DNA of 13,327 nucleotides from JBJHBY01 sp050485745. GTDB lineage: Bacteria > Pseudomonadota > Gammaproteobacteria > Pseudomonadales > CAMLJR01. Positions 5,863 through 13,327 of this stretch are shown piece after piece. The stretch is from positions 1-13,327 of the forward strand of contig JBJHBY010000084.1 in assembly GCA_050485745.1 (NCBI GenBank), written 5' to 3'. The notes below the pieces were generated by a model that searched no databases, had not been told where the DNA came from, and saw nothing but the letters and a program-made list of their open reading frames with translations. The position numbers and the translations under genes are program-made. How positions within the stretch are numbered: the first letter of the stretch is position 1; every line of letters starts with the position of its first letter.

Positions 5863-7098
5863 TCAGGCACCCACACGATGACTCACCGGCAGCGGCAGCT
5901 CCGGCAAACCCTGGGTCGTACTCATCAGGCCACGCTGATAATACCGGGATGCCAGGTCGTGTTCACCCAGGTGGGCGAGCAAACGGCCAAGCTCGGCACA
6001 GGTTTCCGGCCGATCCTCCAGACGCAGGCTGCTCTCGAAATAGTCGCGGGCCTTGCCCCAGAGCTGGTTGCGCAGGGACAGACGCCCGAGACACAGCAGC
6101 AGGGCGGGATCGCCTGCGCGCTCGGCCAGCCAGCGCTCGGCAACCAGCAGCTGACGCCGCGGGTCCGGCCCGGCAACGCGACCGTAGAGTGCAATCAGGC
6201 CCGGGTCCCAGCTGCGATCGAGCTGGCGCCGCAACGCGTTCTCCGCCGCATCTTTCAGGCCATGGGCCAGCAACTGCTCGACGTGGACCCGCACCAGTTC
6301 AGGGTCCCGGCGCAGGGCGCGGGGCAGCGCCTGCCAGACCGCGGCCAGAGCGCGCTCCGGCTGTTCAGCGCGTGCGCCGGCATCGCGCAGGCGCCCGGCC
6401 CAGGCGCGCCGCTCCAGCAGCCGCAGCTCTTCTTCCGGCGCGACATGGTGACGGCGCAGCTCCGGCAGCAGGGCGATCAGGTTCGGCCAGTCACCAAGGC
6501 CGAGATAAACGCGCATCAGCAGTTGCAGTACCCGCGGGTTGCGCCCGGCGTTGCGTCGCGCGCGCTGCAGGGTGGCCAGGCTCTCTTCCAGCTGGCCGCG
6601 CTCCAGCTGCAGCTCTGCCTGGGTCAGCTCCACCGCGATACCGGCACCGCTGGTGCTGCGCTCGGCGCGACGCAGCAGGTTGCGTACGCCCGGCTGATCG
6701 CCCTCTGCCGCCGCGGCACGTGCGGCCATCAGGTAGTTAACCAGGGGCGTTTCCGACTCGGCCGCGGCGCGCTCCAGCAGGCGCCGGGCGCGCTGCCAGT
6801 TGCCTTCGATCAGGGCGATCAGGCCCTGGGTGGTCTGTCGCTGGACCTTGCGGCTGTGGCGCTGCCCCAGCCAGCGGCGCAAACCCTGCACACGCCAGCT
6901 GCCGGACTGCACCAGCCGCAGCAACCACCAGGCGACAACCACCAGGGCGAGCAGCAGAAGCAAGCCGATCCAGACACTGGTTTCCAGGGTCCAGCCGGCA
7001 TAGGCAACCAGTACATAGCCGGGATCGCGCTCGATGGCGACAACCACCGCGACTGCCAGCAGCAGGAGCAGCAGCGCGGCGAGGAACCAGCGCTTCAT
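5863..7098 (-). CDS. hemY: HemY, TPR-rich inner-membrane protein of the haem operon
   Basis: 411 residues, near the usual ~400. Two transmembrane helices (about 4-22 and 42-62) enclose a short loop containing ERDPGYV, characteristic of the HemY N-terminal domain. The remainder is helical TPR-like sequence on the cytoplasmic side, with segments such as LLERAAAESETPLVNYLMAARAA (split here as residues ~107-129) and repeated AELQLERGQLEESLATL-type helices. The start ATG overlaps the hemX stop by four bases (ATGA), and GGGAG lies 8 bases upstream. Proteobacterial HemY is conserved beside hemX and thought to assist late porphyrin synthesis, but its biochemical role is unsettled. It is unrelated to the Bacillus protoporphyrinogen oxidase also called HemY. 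Confidence 0.92.
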   Translation of the reverse strand: MKRWFLAALLLLLLAVAVVVAIERDPGYVLVAYAGWTLETSVWIGLLLLLALVVVAWWLLRLVQSGSWRVQGLRRWLGQRHSRKVQRQTTQGLIALIEGNWQRARRLLERAAAESETPLVNYLMAARAAAAEGDQPGVRNLLRRAERSTSGAGIAVELTQAELQLERGQLEESLATLQRARRNAGRNPRVLQLLMRVYLGLGDWPNLIALLPELRRHHVAPEEELRLLERRAWAGRLRDAGARAEQPERALAAVWQALPRALRRDPELVRVHVEQLLAHGLKDAAENALRRQLDRSWDPGLIALYGRVAGPDPRRQLLVAERWLAERAGDPALLLCLGRLSLRNQLWGKARDYFESSLRLEDRPETCAELGRLLAHLGEHDLASRYYQRGLMSTTQGLPELPLPVSHRVGA

Positions 7099-8357
7099 GA
7101 CCGCGGCTCCCGCTGTTGCGCATCCAGCCAGGCACGCAACTCACGCCGCGCCGCGGAGATATCCGGCAGGGAAACCCGCAAGGTCTCCCCGGACAACTCC
7201 ACCAGGGCAGCCGTAATCACTGCGTGTTCCTCGGGCGCGCTGTTCGCATAGGGTTGCAGCTGTTCGCCAAGACGCACCAGGTTGTCGCGAAAGACCGCCT
7301 CACGCCCCGTCAGCAAGGCCGCACCCGCCTGCTCGAACTGCAGTTGCAGGCGCTCGCGCAGGAGTTGCTCCCGGGTCGCGTCAAGGCGTGGCTCCACGGG
7401 CAGTTCGCGGCGCTGTACCCGCACCTGGTCACCGAGGCGACCCAGCACCTGCAGGATGCGCGCACCCCGGGTTTCGGCCGCCGGCGCGCCGCCCGCCGTG
7501 GGTTGCAGCCGGGGCGGATGCTGCAGGGGCATGGCAGCGGCGCGCTCCGCCAGGGCGCGCAGGCGCAAATAAAACCCTTCGATATCCGGTACCTGGACCG
7601 CGGCCAGCGCGGCAATATCGCCGGCGAGGCGCTCACGCACGGGGTACAACCCGGCGTCCGCAGCCTGGCGCAGACGCTCGTCGGCGGAGCGCAGCAGGCG
7701 CAGGCTGCCCTGGGGGTCGCGCAGCATCAACAGGCGCTGCTCCGCCAGTTGCAACAGGTACTCCGCCTCCGCCAGCTGCCAGTGGCTGCGCTGCTCAGGG
7801 GTCAATTGCTCCAGGCGTCGAGCGAGCTCCAGCTGGCCACCGGCCAGCGCCTCCAGGCGCTGGTCGCGGGTTTGCAGCTGCCGTCCCTGCTCGCGCAGGC
7901 CATCGCGCAGATCGCGCTCGCTCGCCTGCTGGGCCTCCCGCAACTGCCGCAGCTCCGCCTGCAACCGCGACTCCAGCTGTTGCAGGCCCTGCTGCGGATC
8001 CGGCGACGCCGTCGCGTCCCGCTCCAGGTAGAGCCAGGCCGCCAGCGCGCCGCTGGCGAGCAGGGCCAGAAGTGCCAGCAGCAGGGCGAGTATTGCCGGG
8101 CCACGTCCGCCCTGTGGCACTGTCCTGGCGGGGCCGCGGCTCGATGGAGAGGCTGTCGGGGATTGCCCGGAGGGCGTCATGGCCGACGCCGCCGTACCGG
8201 TTTTCGCGCCAGTCTGGCCGGCACCGGCGTCTGCAGCCCCGGTACCAGCGCCCCCGGTGTTGTCGGCACTGGTACCGACCCGGGCACTGCCCGTGGAAGC
8301 CTCCTCCGCAGCGGATTCGCCTTGCTGGTCGCGACCGTTCCCGGATTCTGTTGCCAT
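7095..8357 (-). CDS. hemX: HemX, membrane-anchored coiled-coil protein of the haem operon
   Basis: 420 residues. A low-complexity Gly/Ala/Ser/Thr-rich cytoplasmic tail (1-85) precedes one transmembrane helix (about 88-110). A long coiled coil (~121-188) then leads into the conserved WQLAEAEYLLQLAEQRLL segment (193-210) and the C-terminal HemX domain, predicted periplasmic. It is often named uroporphyrinogen-III C-methyltransferase, but no SAM-binding motif is present, so that enzymatic name is not supported. The ATG at 8357 has AAGAGG 7 bases upstream. It follows hemD by 52 bases and overlaps hemY by four. Function is probably structural or regulatory in tetrapyrrole synthesis (inference from conserved position). 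The N-terminal tail is the least conserved part and is unusually long and acid-poor. Confidence 0.92.
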   Translation of the reverse strand: MATESGNGRDQQGESAAEEASTGSARVGTSADNTGGAGTGAADAGAGQTGAKTGTAASAMTPSGQSPTASPSSRGPARTVPQGGRGPAILALLLALLALLASGALAAWLYLERDATASPDPQQGLQQLESRLQAELRQLREAQQASERDLRDGLREQGRQLQTRDQRLEALAGGQLELARRLEQLTPEQRSHWQLAEAEYLLQLAEQRLLMLRDPQGSLRLLRSADERLRQAADAGLYPVRERLAGDIAALAAVQVPDIEGFYLRLRALAERAAAMPLQHPPRLQPTAGGAPAAETRGARILQVLGRLGDQVRVQRRELPVEPRLDATREQLLRERLQLQFEQAGAALLTGREAVFRDNLVRLGEQLQPYANSAPEEHAVITAALVELSGETLRVSLPDISAARRELRAWLDAQQREPRS

Positions 8358-8409
8358 GCCTTGGCCTCTTGGGTCGGTTATCCGTTGTGTCGGTTACATG
8401 CTGTATCGA

Positions 8410-9210
8410 TTATCCACTGGCGCCAGCAAACCAGCGCTCCAGAGCTGCGATGGTAGCAGCGTCACTGGCATTTTCCGCCAGGGTCACCCTGTCGAACCCC
8501 ATCTCGCGCGCCTGCTGCAGCAGCCGTTGTGCCGGCAGCACCAGCAGTGGCGCCCCCCCCGCCTCGATACAACCGCCTTCCCGCAGCAGCGCCTGGTAAT
8601 GCACCAGGGTTTCGCCACTGTTGAGGCACACCGCGGCAATGGCCCTCTCCCGCAGCAGCTGGCACAGTTCGCCACCGGTGAGGTCCGCGGGGGCGCGCCG
8701 GTAGCATTCCAGGTAGTCCACCTGTGCCCCGCGCGCCTGCAGTACCCGGGCCAGCTCATTGCGACCACCGATGCCGCGCACGATGAGTATGCGCTCACCC
8801 TGAACATCGGCCAGTTCGGGCAGCGCCAGCAGGGCCTCGCTGGTCATGCTGCCGCCCGGCTGCGTGGCCACCAGCCCCCAATCACGCAGCGCCGCCGCGG
8901 TGGCGGCGCCAACCCCGTACCAGCGCTGCCCCAGTGGCCACTGGGGCCAGTACTGCGCCATCCAGTCGAGGCCATGCTGCACGGCGTTGACGCTGACGCA
9001 GATCACCCGGGCATAGCGGTCCAGATCGAGGATGCGCTCCCGCCCGGCCGCCAGCTGCGCCGCATCCTGCTCCGGGTGCAGGGGCACGATGCGCAACAGC
9101 GGCTGATGATACGCCAGCGCCCCGGCGGCGCGCAGCCCTTCAAGCAAGGCGTTGGCCCTGCCCGCCGGGCGAGTCACCAGAACCGGCACGCCGTCGAGGG
9201 GGCGCTTCAA
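8410..9210 (-). CDS. hemD: Uroporphyrinogen-III synthase
   Basis: Cyclises hydroxymethylbilane to uroporphyrinogen III with inversion of ring D; cytoplasmic. 266 residues, normal for the stand-alone enzyme. The family has low sequence identity, but its usual landmarks are present: VLVTRP near the N terminus (10-15), ICVSVNAVQHGL (70-81), YGVGAATAAAL (98-108), ILIVRGIGGRNEL (141-153), NSGET (197-201), and the closing ENASDAATIAALERW (246-260). The start appears to be TTG at 9210, only three bases after the hemC stop, giving M-K-R-P-L-D directly before the first beta strand. No in-frame ATG nearby would keep the VLVTRP strand. No good Shine-Dalgarno is visible, so coupling to hemC translation is likely. 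Confidence 0.95.
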   Translation of the reverse strand: MKRPLDGVPVLVTRPAGRANALLEGLRAAGALAYHQPLLRIVPLHPEQDAAQLAAGRERILDLDRYARVICVSVNAVQHGLDWMAQYWPQWPLGQRWYGVGAATAAALRDWGLVATQPGGSMTSEALLALPELADVQGERILIVRGIGGRNELARVLQARGAQVDYLECYRRAPADLTGGELCQLLRERAIAAVCLNSGETLVHYQALLREGGCIEAGGAPLLVLPAQRLLQQAREMGFDRVTLAENASDAATIAALERWFAGASG

Positions 9211-9213
9211 GGT

Positions 9214-10152
9214 TCAGGCCTGCGCGTAAACAGCGGCGAGGATTTCCCCGGCACCCTGGCGCAGCAGTTCTTCCGCAACCCGGACGCCCAGGGACTCGGC
9301 ACCGGCAGCCTCACCCTCGGCCTCCGCGGCGAGCAGCTGCCGGCCTTCCGGATCACCCACCCGGCCACGCAGGCGGATGCGACCGGGATGCCCGGGAATG
9401 TGTTCGGCAAAGCAGGCGATGGGCACCTGGCAGCCGCCCTCGAGATGGCGATTGAGGGCGCGCTCGGCACGCACGCAGATGGCCGTCGGCTCGTGATGCA
9501 AGGGGGCCAGGAGCTGTGCCAGCTCGGTGTCATCGGCCCGGATCTCGATACCTACCGCCCCCTGACCACCGGCGGGCAGGCTCAGCTCCGGCGCCAGGCG
9601 GCAACGGATGCGCGCTGCCATATCCAGACGCAGCAGACCTGCCGTGGCGAGAATAATGGCGTCGAAATCGCCGGCATCAAGCTTGCCCAGCCGGGTTTGC
9701 ACGTTGCCGCGCAGGGTGTCGACCCGCAGGTCCGGACGGTGCACCCGCAGCTGGCACTGGCGCCGCAGGCTGGAGCTGCCGATGCGGGCACCCTCGGGCA
9801 GGGTGTCGACATCGGCGTAGTGATTGCTTACAAAGGCGTCCCGTGGGTCCTCGCGCTCGCAGATCACGGGCAGGGCGAGACCCTCGGGCAGCTCCATCGG
9901 CACATCCTTCATGGAGTGCACGGCGAGGTCGGCACGGCCATCATAGAGCGCCTGCTCCAGTTCCTTCACGAACAGCCCCTTGCCGCCGATCTTCGCCAGT
10001 GGCGTGTCCAGCAACTTGTCACCGCGGGTGGTAAAGGGCACCAGCTCCACCGCCAGCCCGGGGTGACGCGCCTGCAGCTCGGCGCGCACAAACTCGGCCT
10101 GCCACAGGGCGAGGGGGCTTTTACGGGTAGCGATGCGAAGGGTTCGGGTCAT
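9214..10152 (-). CDS. hemC: Porphobilinogen deaminase (hydroxymethylbilane synthase)
   Basis: Polymerises four porphobilinogen molecules to hydroxymethylbilane in the cytoplasm, feeding HemD. 312 residues, typical length. Signature segments are IATRKSPLALWQ (7-18), GGKGLFVKELE (57-67), HSMKDVP (79-85, with catalytic Asp83), GNVQTRLGKLD (149-159), LPAGGQGAVGIE (192-203), and GGCQVPIAC (239-247), in which Cys241 should carry the dipyrromethane cofactor. I chose the ATG at 10152 because MTRTLRIATR matches the family's start; the frame stays open to 10251 but that extension has no family resemblance. The gene is preceded by its own candidate promoter, 104 bases after algR. It is the first gene of hemC-hemD-hemX-hemY-GGDEF. 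Confidence 0.98.
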   Translation of the reverse strand: MTRTLRIATRKSPLALWQAEFVRAELQARHPGLAVELVPFTTRGDKLLDTPLAKIGGKGLFVKELEQALYDGRADLAVHSMKDVPMELPEGLALPVICEREDPRDAFVSNHYADVDTLPEGARIGSSSLRRQCQLRVHRPDLRVDTLRGNVQTRLGKLDAGDFDAIILATAGLLRLDMAARIRCRLAPELSLPAGGQGAVGIEIRADDTELAQLLAPLHHEPTAICVRAERALNRHLEGGCQVPIACFAEHIPGHPGRIRLRGRVGDPEGRQLLAAEAEGEAAGAESLGVRVAEELLRQGAGEILAAVYAQA

Positions 10153-10204
10153 GCTGCGGGTCTTCTGCGGGGATGACTGGACGCCGGGCCGGCAACTGGC
10201 CGCT

Positions 10205-10233
10205 ATGATACGCAAGGCGGTTGCCGATGTCGT
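10205..10233 (-). promoter_or_regulatory. Candidate sigma-70 promoter of the hem operon
   Basis: On the minus strand, ACGACA (10228-10233) and TATCAT (10205-10210) are separated by 17 bases. They match TTGACA at four and TATAAT at five of six positions. They sit in the algR-hemC gap, about 50 bases before the hemC ATG. Confidence 0.5.
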
Positions 10234-10259
10234 GTCAGCGGCCTCAGTCATCGGCCTCA
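10234..10259. repeat. 13-base tandem repeat at the algR stop codon
   Basis: GTCAGCGGCCTCA (10234-10246) is followed directly by GTCATCGGCCTCA (10247-10259), one mismatch. The second copy contains the algR stop codon read on the minus strand, and the pair abuts the -35 of the hemC promoter candidate. Confidence 0.6.
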
Positions 10260-10979
10260 GAGTTTTGCCAGCAGGGCGCGCACCCCGGCGAGGTGACGGC
10301 GGCTGACCAGGGGGCCGCTGTCGATACCGGCAAGACGCACCCGATAGCCCTCGCCACAGCGCTCCAGGCCCTGCAGGTGGGCCCGCGCCACCAGGGCATT
10401 GCGGTGCACGCGCACGAAGCGCCCGGGGTAGGCCTGCTCCAGCTGGCGCAGGGACTGGTCGACCAGAATCTCACCCCCCGGATGGATCACGGTGACGTAT
10501 TTCTGGTCAGCCACCAGGCAGCGTACCTCTTCCACCGGCACCAGCTCCATGCCGCGCCGGGAGCGGGCACTGATGTGGCCGGCGCCCTGGGGGCCCTGCT
10601 GCAATGCCGCCAGCTGGGCGCGGTTGAGGCTGCGCGCCCGCGACAACGCCGAAGCCAGCCGCTCCCGGGTCACCGGCTTGACCAGATAATCCACGGCACT
10701 GGCCTCGAAGGCAGCCACGGCGTAGTCGTCATAGGCGGTGCAGAACACGATGGCGGGGGGCTGCGCCCGCTGGCTGAGGTTGCGCGCCGCCTCCAGGCCG
10801 TCCATGCCGGGCATGCGGATGTCCATCAGCACCAGATCGGGGGCGTGCATCTCGCAGGCCGCCAGCGCGGCCTGACCGCTGGCCGCCTCCGCCACGACCA
10901 CGACGCCACCGAGCTCCTCGAGCAGGCGCCGCAGGCGCCGCCGGGCCAGGGCCTCGTCATCCACCACCACGATATTCAC
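10257..10979 (-). CDS. algR: AlgR-type LytTR response regulator
   Basis: DNA-binding response regulator, 240 residues, normal length. The receiver domain (1-~118) has the acidic pocket Asp7/Asp8, phosphoacceptor Asp53 in LVLMDIRMPGMDG, Thr81, and Lys101 in YLVKPV. A linker leads to a LytTR domain (~137-238) with VADQKYVTV (156-164), FVRVHRNALV (188-197), and a final RRHLAGVRALL. The start is GTG at 10979 and overlaps the algZ stop by four bases (GTGA), so the partners are translationally coupled. In Pseudomonas the orthologue controls alginate, twitching and other surface traits, and lies at the same place beside hemC. Which traits it controls here is unknown. Confidence 0.95.
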   Translation of the reverse strand: MNIVVVDDEALARRRLRRLLEELGGVVVVAEAASGQAALAACEMHAPDLVLMDIRMPGMDGLEAARNLSQRAQPPAIVFCTAYDDYAVAAFEASAVDYLVKPVTRERLASALSRARSLNRAQLAALQQGPQGAGHISARSRRGMELVPVEEVRCLVADQKYVTVIHPGGEILVDQSLRQLEQAYPGRFVRVHRNALVARAHLQGLERCGEGYRVRLAGIDSGPLVSRRHLAGVRALLAKL

Positions 10980-12076
10980 CGGGTATCCTCCGTATCCTGC
11001 AGCTGATCCGGGCGGTAACGCAGACGCGCAACAAAGCGCCGCGCGGGGCCGGTGCCCTCCTCACCCAGCGTGAGGTCCGCCTGATCTCCGCACAGGGCCT
11101 GCAGGCGCCGCCGCAGGTTGTCGGTGGCGAGGTGATTGCCCCGGTGCCCTGCGTCACTGGATGCCATCGGGTTGCCGACCTCGAAGCAGGCCCAGCGGCC
11201 ATCGCGCCAGCCGCGCAGGGTCACCGTACCACCCTCCGGCAACAGCTGAATCCCGTGATACACCGCGTTCTCCACCAGCGGCTGCAGGGTCAGGGCGAGG
11301 ATCGGCGTTTCACCCGGCAGCTCGATGGCCTGCTCGACCCGCAGGCGCGAGCCCAGACGCAGTTGCTCGATGCGCAGGTAACTGCGGCACAGGGCCAGTT
11401 CGTCGTCGAGGCGAATCACCGTGGCGTCGGCCAGGCTGGCACGGAACAGTTCGGAGAGGTCCTCCACCGCGGTCTCCGCCGCGGCCGGATCCTCCATCAC
11501 CAGGCTGGCGATACTGTTCATGCTGTTGAACAAAAAATGCGGGCGCATACGCGCCTGCAGGGCCTCGATCTGCGCCGCCAGGGCGGCCTGCTCGCGCCGC
11601 CGCAACTGGCTGCTCAGGTAGAAATAGCGCAGGGCGATACCCGCCAGCAGCGCGGCGATCAGGCCGTGGGTCAGCACCTGCAGCAAGCCGGGACTGCCCC
11701 CCGGCAGCAGCCACTGCCCGAGGGCACTGGCCAGCAGGGTGACCAGCACGATCACTCCGTAACTGAGGCCCGCCGCCTGCCAGGCCGGGCGGCGCGCCAG
11801 CAGTGGCCGCGCCCAGCACAGCACCCCGGCGCTGAGCAGCACACACCAGTACACCAGCAGCGAGGTCAGGGCCAGGGACTCCCAGCCGAAACCCGCCAGG
11901 CCGTGGGCACTGAGCTCCAGCACCAGGGCCAGCAACTGGGCAAAAAGCAGCAGGAACAGCAACGCCTGCACCGTGCACAGGTCGGGCAGGAAGGCGTTGT
12001 CGCTGGCGCGCGCGGGGCGTGGCTCGGTCATGGCAACAAGTCTTGCCCCGGCGCGGGCATCGCGCAAGCGCTTCAT
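10976..12076 (-). CDS. algZ: AlgZ/FimS-type sensor histidine kinase
   Basis: Partner kinase of AlgR, LytS-like class. Up to 366 residues from the ATG at 12076; an ATG at 12031 (residue 16, MTEPRPARASDNAFLPDLC) is a serious alternative, since the FLPDLC region resembles the start of Pseudomonas FimS. Four hydrophobic segments (about 35-55, 67-87, 103-122, 132-152) form the membrane domain, without a large periplasmic sensor. The His_kinase region has RMRPHFLFNSMNSIASLV (177-194), with His180 the phosphorylation site. The ATP-binding part contains LQPLVENAVYHG (264-275, Asn270) and EVGNP (299-303). It is divergent from argH across 68 bases. The input signal is unknown. Confidence 0.95.
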   Translation of the reverse strand: MKRLRDARAGARLVAMTEPRPARASDNAFLPDLCTVQALLFLLLFAQLLALVLELSAHGLAGFGWESLALTSLLVYWCVLLSAGVLCWARPLLARRPAWQAAGLSYGVIVLVTLLASALGQWLLPGGSPGLLQVLTHGLIAALLAGIALRYFYLSSQLRRREQAALAAQIEALQARMRPHFLFNSMNSIASLVMEDPAAAETAVEDLSELFRASLADATVIRLDDELALCRSYLRIEQLRLGSRLRVEQAIELPGETPILALTLQPLVENAVYHGIQLLPEGGTVTLRGWRDGRWACFEVGNPMASSDAGHRGNHLATDNLRRRLQALCGDQADLTLGEEGTGPARRFVARLRYRPDQLQDTEDTR

Positions 12077-12144
12077 CGTGTTCCGTGGGCCGCTTCGCTA
12101 TAATGCCGCCTCTTTCACAGTCACCGTCCGGCAGCGATCCCGTC
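12077..12144. promoter_or_regulatory. Divergent algZ-argH promoter region
   Basis: The plus strand has a perfect TATAAT at 12099-12104 for argH, 40 bases before its ATG, though no clear -35. On the minus strand, GTGACT (12119-12124) and TATAGC (12097-12102) are 16 bases apart and could drive algZ; each matches consensus at four of six bases. The two -10 elements overlap, so the promoters should compete or share one symmetrical site. Confidence 0.5.
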
Positions 12145-13327
12145 ATGAGCAGCGAAGACTCCCCGATCAAGCCCTGGGGTGGGCGTTTTTCCGAGCCCAC
12201 CGATGCCTTTGTCGAGCGCTTCACCGCCTCCGTGGGCTTTGATCGCCGCCTTTATCACCACGACATCAATGGCTCCCTGGCCCATGCGCGCATGCTGGCC
12301 CGGGTGGGTGTGCTCAGCGACGATGAGTACCGGCAGATCGAGCAGGGGCTCGAGGCGATCCGCGCGGACATCGAGGCCGGGCGCTTCGAGTGGTCGGTGA
12401 GCCTGGAAGACGTGCACATGAACATCGAGGCACGGCTCACCGAGAGTATTGGCATCACCGGCAAAAAGCTGCACACCGGGCGCTCGCGCAACGATCAGGT
12501 GGCCACGGACATCCGTCTCTATCTGCGCGACGAGATCGATCACATCGGTGCCGAACTCACCCGCCTGCAGCAGGGCCTGATCGACCTCGCCGAGCGCGAG
12601 GCGGACACGATCATGCCGGGCTTCACCCACCTGCAGACGGCCCAGCCGGTCACCTTCGGCCACCACCTGCTGGCCTGGAACGAAATGCTCGAGCGCGACC
12701 ATGGCCGCCTGCGCGACTGCCGTGTGCGCCTCAACCAGAGCCCCCTGGGTGCGGCTGCACTGGCCGGTACCACCTACCCCATCGACCGCGCCCTGACGGC
12801 GCAGTTGCTGGGTTTCGATGGCCCCACCGAGAACTCCCTGGACTCTGTTTCCGATCGTGACTTCGCCATCGAGTTCTCGGCCTGCGCGGCGCTGCTGATG
12901 ACGCATCTGTCGCGCTTTTCGGAGGAGCTGGTGCTGTGGACCAGCGCCCAGTTCCAGTTCATCGACCTGCCCGACCGCTTCTGCACCGGCTCGTCGATCA
13001 TGCCGCAAAAGAAGAACCCCGACGTGCCCGAACTGGTGCGCGGCAAGACCGGCCGCGTCAACGGCCACCTGATCAGCCTGCTGACCCTGATGAAGAGCCA
13101 GCCCCTGGCCTACAACAAGGACAACCAGGAAGACAAGGAGCCCCTGTTCGACACCGTCGACACCCTGCGCGACTGTCTCAAGGCCTATGCCGACATGGTG
13201 CCGGCGATCTCGCCACGGCGGGACGTGATGCGCGAGGCCGCCCGGCGCGGCTTCGCCACTGCGACGGACCTGGCCGACTATCTGGTGCGCAAGGGCGTGC
13301 CCTTCCGCGATGCCCATGAAATCGTCG
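12145..13327 (+). CDS. argH: Argininosuccinate lyase, 3' end cut off by the window edge
   Basis: Splits argininosuccinate to arginine and fumarate, the last step of arginine synthesis; cytoplasmic tetramer of the fumarase/aspartase superfamily. 394 codons are present of the usual ~460. Landmarks are WGGRFSEPTD (11-20), SLEDVHMNIE (86-95), HTGRSRNDQVATD (110-122), THLQTAQPVTFGHH (161-174, with the conserved His162), and the superfamily signature GSSIMPQKKNPD (282-293), which supplies the catalytic serine. The ATG at 12145 gives MSSEDSPIKPWGGRF, the expected beginning; no strong Shine-Dalgarno precedes it. The frame is open and intact to the last base. Confidence 0.98.
   Translation, partial: MSSEDSPIKPWGGRFSEPTDAFVERFTASVGFDRRLYHHDINGSLAHARMLARVGVLSDDEYRQIEQGLEAIRADIEAGRFEWSVSLEDVHMNIEARLTESIGITGKKLHTGRSRNDQVATDIRLYLRDEIDHIGAELTRLQQGLIDLAEREADTIMPGFTHLQTAQPVTFGHHLLAWNEMLERDHGRLRDCRVRLNQSPLGAAALAGTTYPIDRALTAQLLGFDGPTENSLDSVSDRDFAIEFSACAALLMTHLSRFSEELVLWTSAQFQFIDLPDRFCTGSSIMPQKKNPDVPELVRGKTGRVNGHLISLLTLMKSQPLAYNKDNQEDKEPLFDTVDTLRDCLKAYADMVPAISPRRDVMREAARRGFATATDLADYLVRKGVPFRDAHEIV

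Noticed and set aside
5434..7251. 605-codon plus-strand open frame opposite the GGDEF gene and hemY
   Set aside because: Antisense to two convincing genes, low-complexity Gln/Ala/Arg translation, no ribosome site or domain.
7095..8357. HemX as an active uroporphyrinogen-III C-methyltransferase
   Set aside because: No SAM-binding motif is present; it is a membrane-anchored coiled-coil protein and the enzymatic name is a legacy label.
8179..10176. 665-codon plus-strand open frame opposite hemX-hemD-hemC
   Set aside because: It spans three well-supported genes on the other strand and encodes nothing recognisable; stop codons are rare by chance at this base composition.
10153..10251. 33-residue N-terminal extension of HemC
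   Set aside because: Family members begin at the MTRTLRIATR position, and the extension would cover the proposed hemC promoter.
12121..13317. 398-codon minus-strand open frame opposite argH
   Set aside because: argH is unmistakable on the plus strand; the reverse frame is a mirror of its codon pattern.

Overview
The window is high-GC, densely packed chromosomal DNA from a gammaproteobacterium. The best evidence is gene order. argH faces away from a histidine kinase/LytTR regulator pair (algZ-algR), which is followed on the same strand by hemC, hemD, hemX and hemY. This is the arrangement known from Pseudomonas and related lineages. The neighbouring cytochrome P450 and TIGR03545-like genes would fit a marine, Cellvibrionales/Halieaceae-like relative, but that placement is inference.

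Layout: (1) Bases 1-1054, minus: a cytochrome P450 cut by the window edge inside its haem-binding loop. (2) 1055-1353: a 299-base divergent intergenic region with a strong inverted repeat and a -10-like hexamer. (3) 1354-4639, plus: three overlapping genes, namely an inner-membrane-anchored TIGR03545/AsmA-like protein, an Sfp-type 4'-phosphopantetheinyl transferase and a methyltransferase with an apparent signal peptide. (4) 4597-10152, minus: hemC-hemD-hemX-hemY and, as a last gene, a membrane GGDEF protein whose 3' end overlaps the methyltransferase gene. (5) 10257-12076, minus: algZ-algR. (6) 12077-12144: a short divergent promoter region. (7) 12145 to the end, plus: argH, cut by the window edge.

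HemC and HemD make uroporphyrinogen III, the last intermediate common to haem, sirohaem and cobalamin. HemX and HemY are membrane proteins that normally accompany them. AlgZ/AlgR is a two-component system that in Pseudomonas controls surface and virulence traits.

The most interesting item is the GGDEF protein that closes the haem operon. Its active-site motif is EGGTF, which should abolish cyclase activity, but the RxxD inhibitory-site motif is intact. That pattern suggests a c-di-GMP receptor with a periplasmic sensor. The three-gene operon at 1354-4639 is also unusual. No mobile elements, CRISPR arrays, tRNA or rRNA genes were seen.
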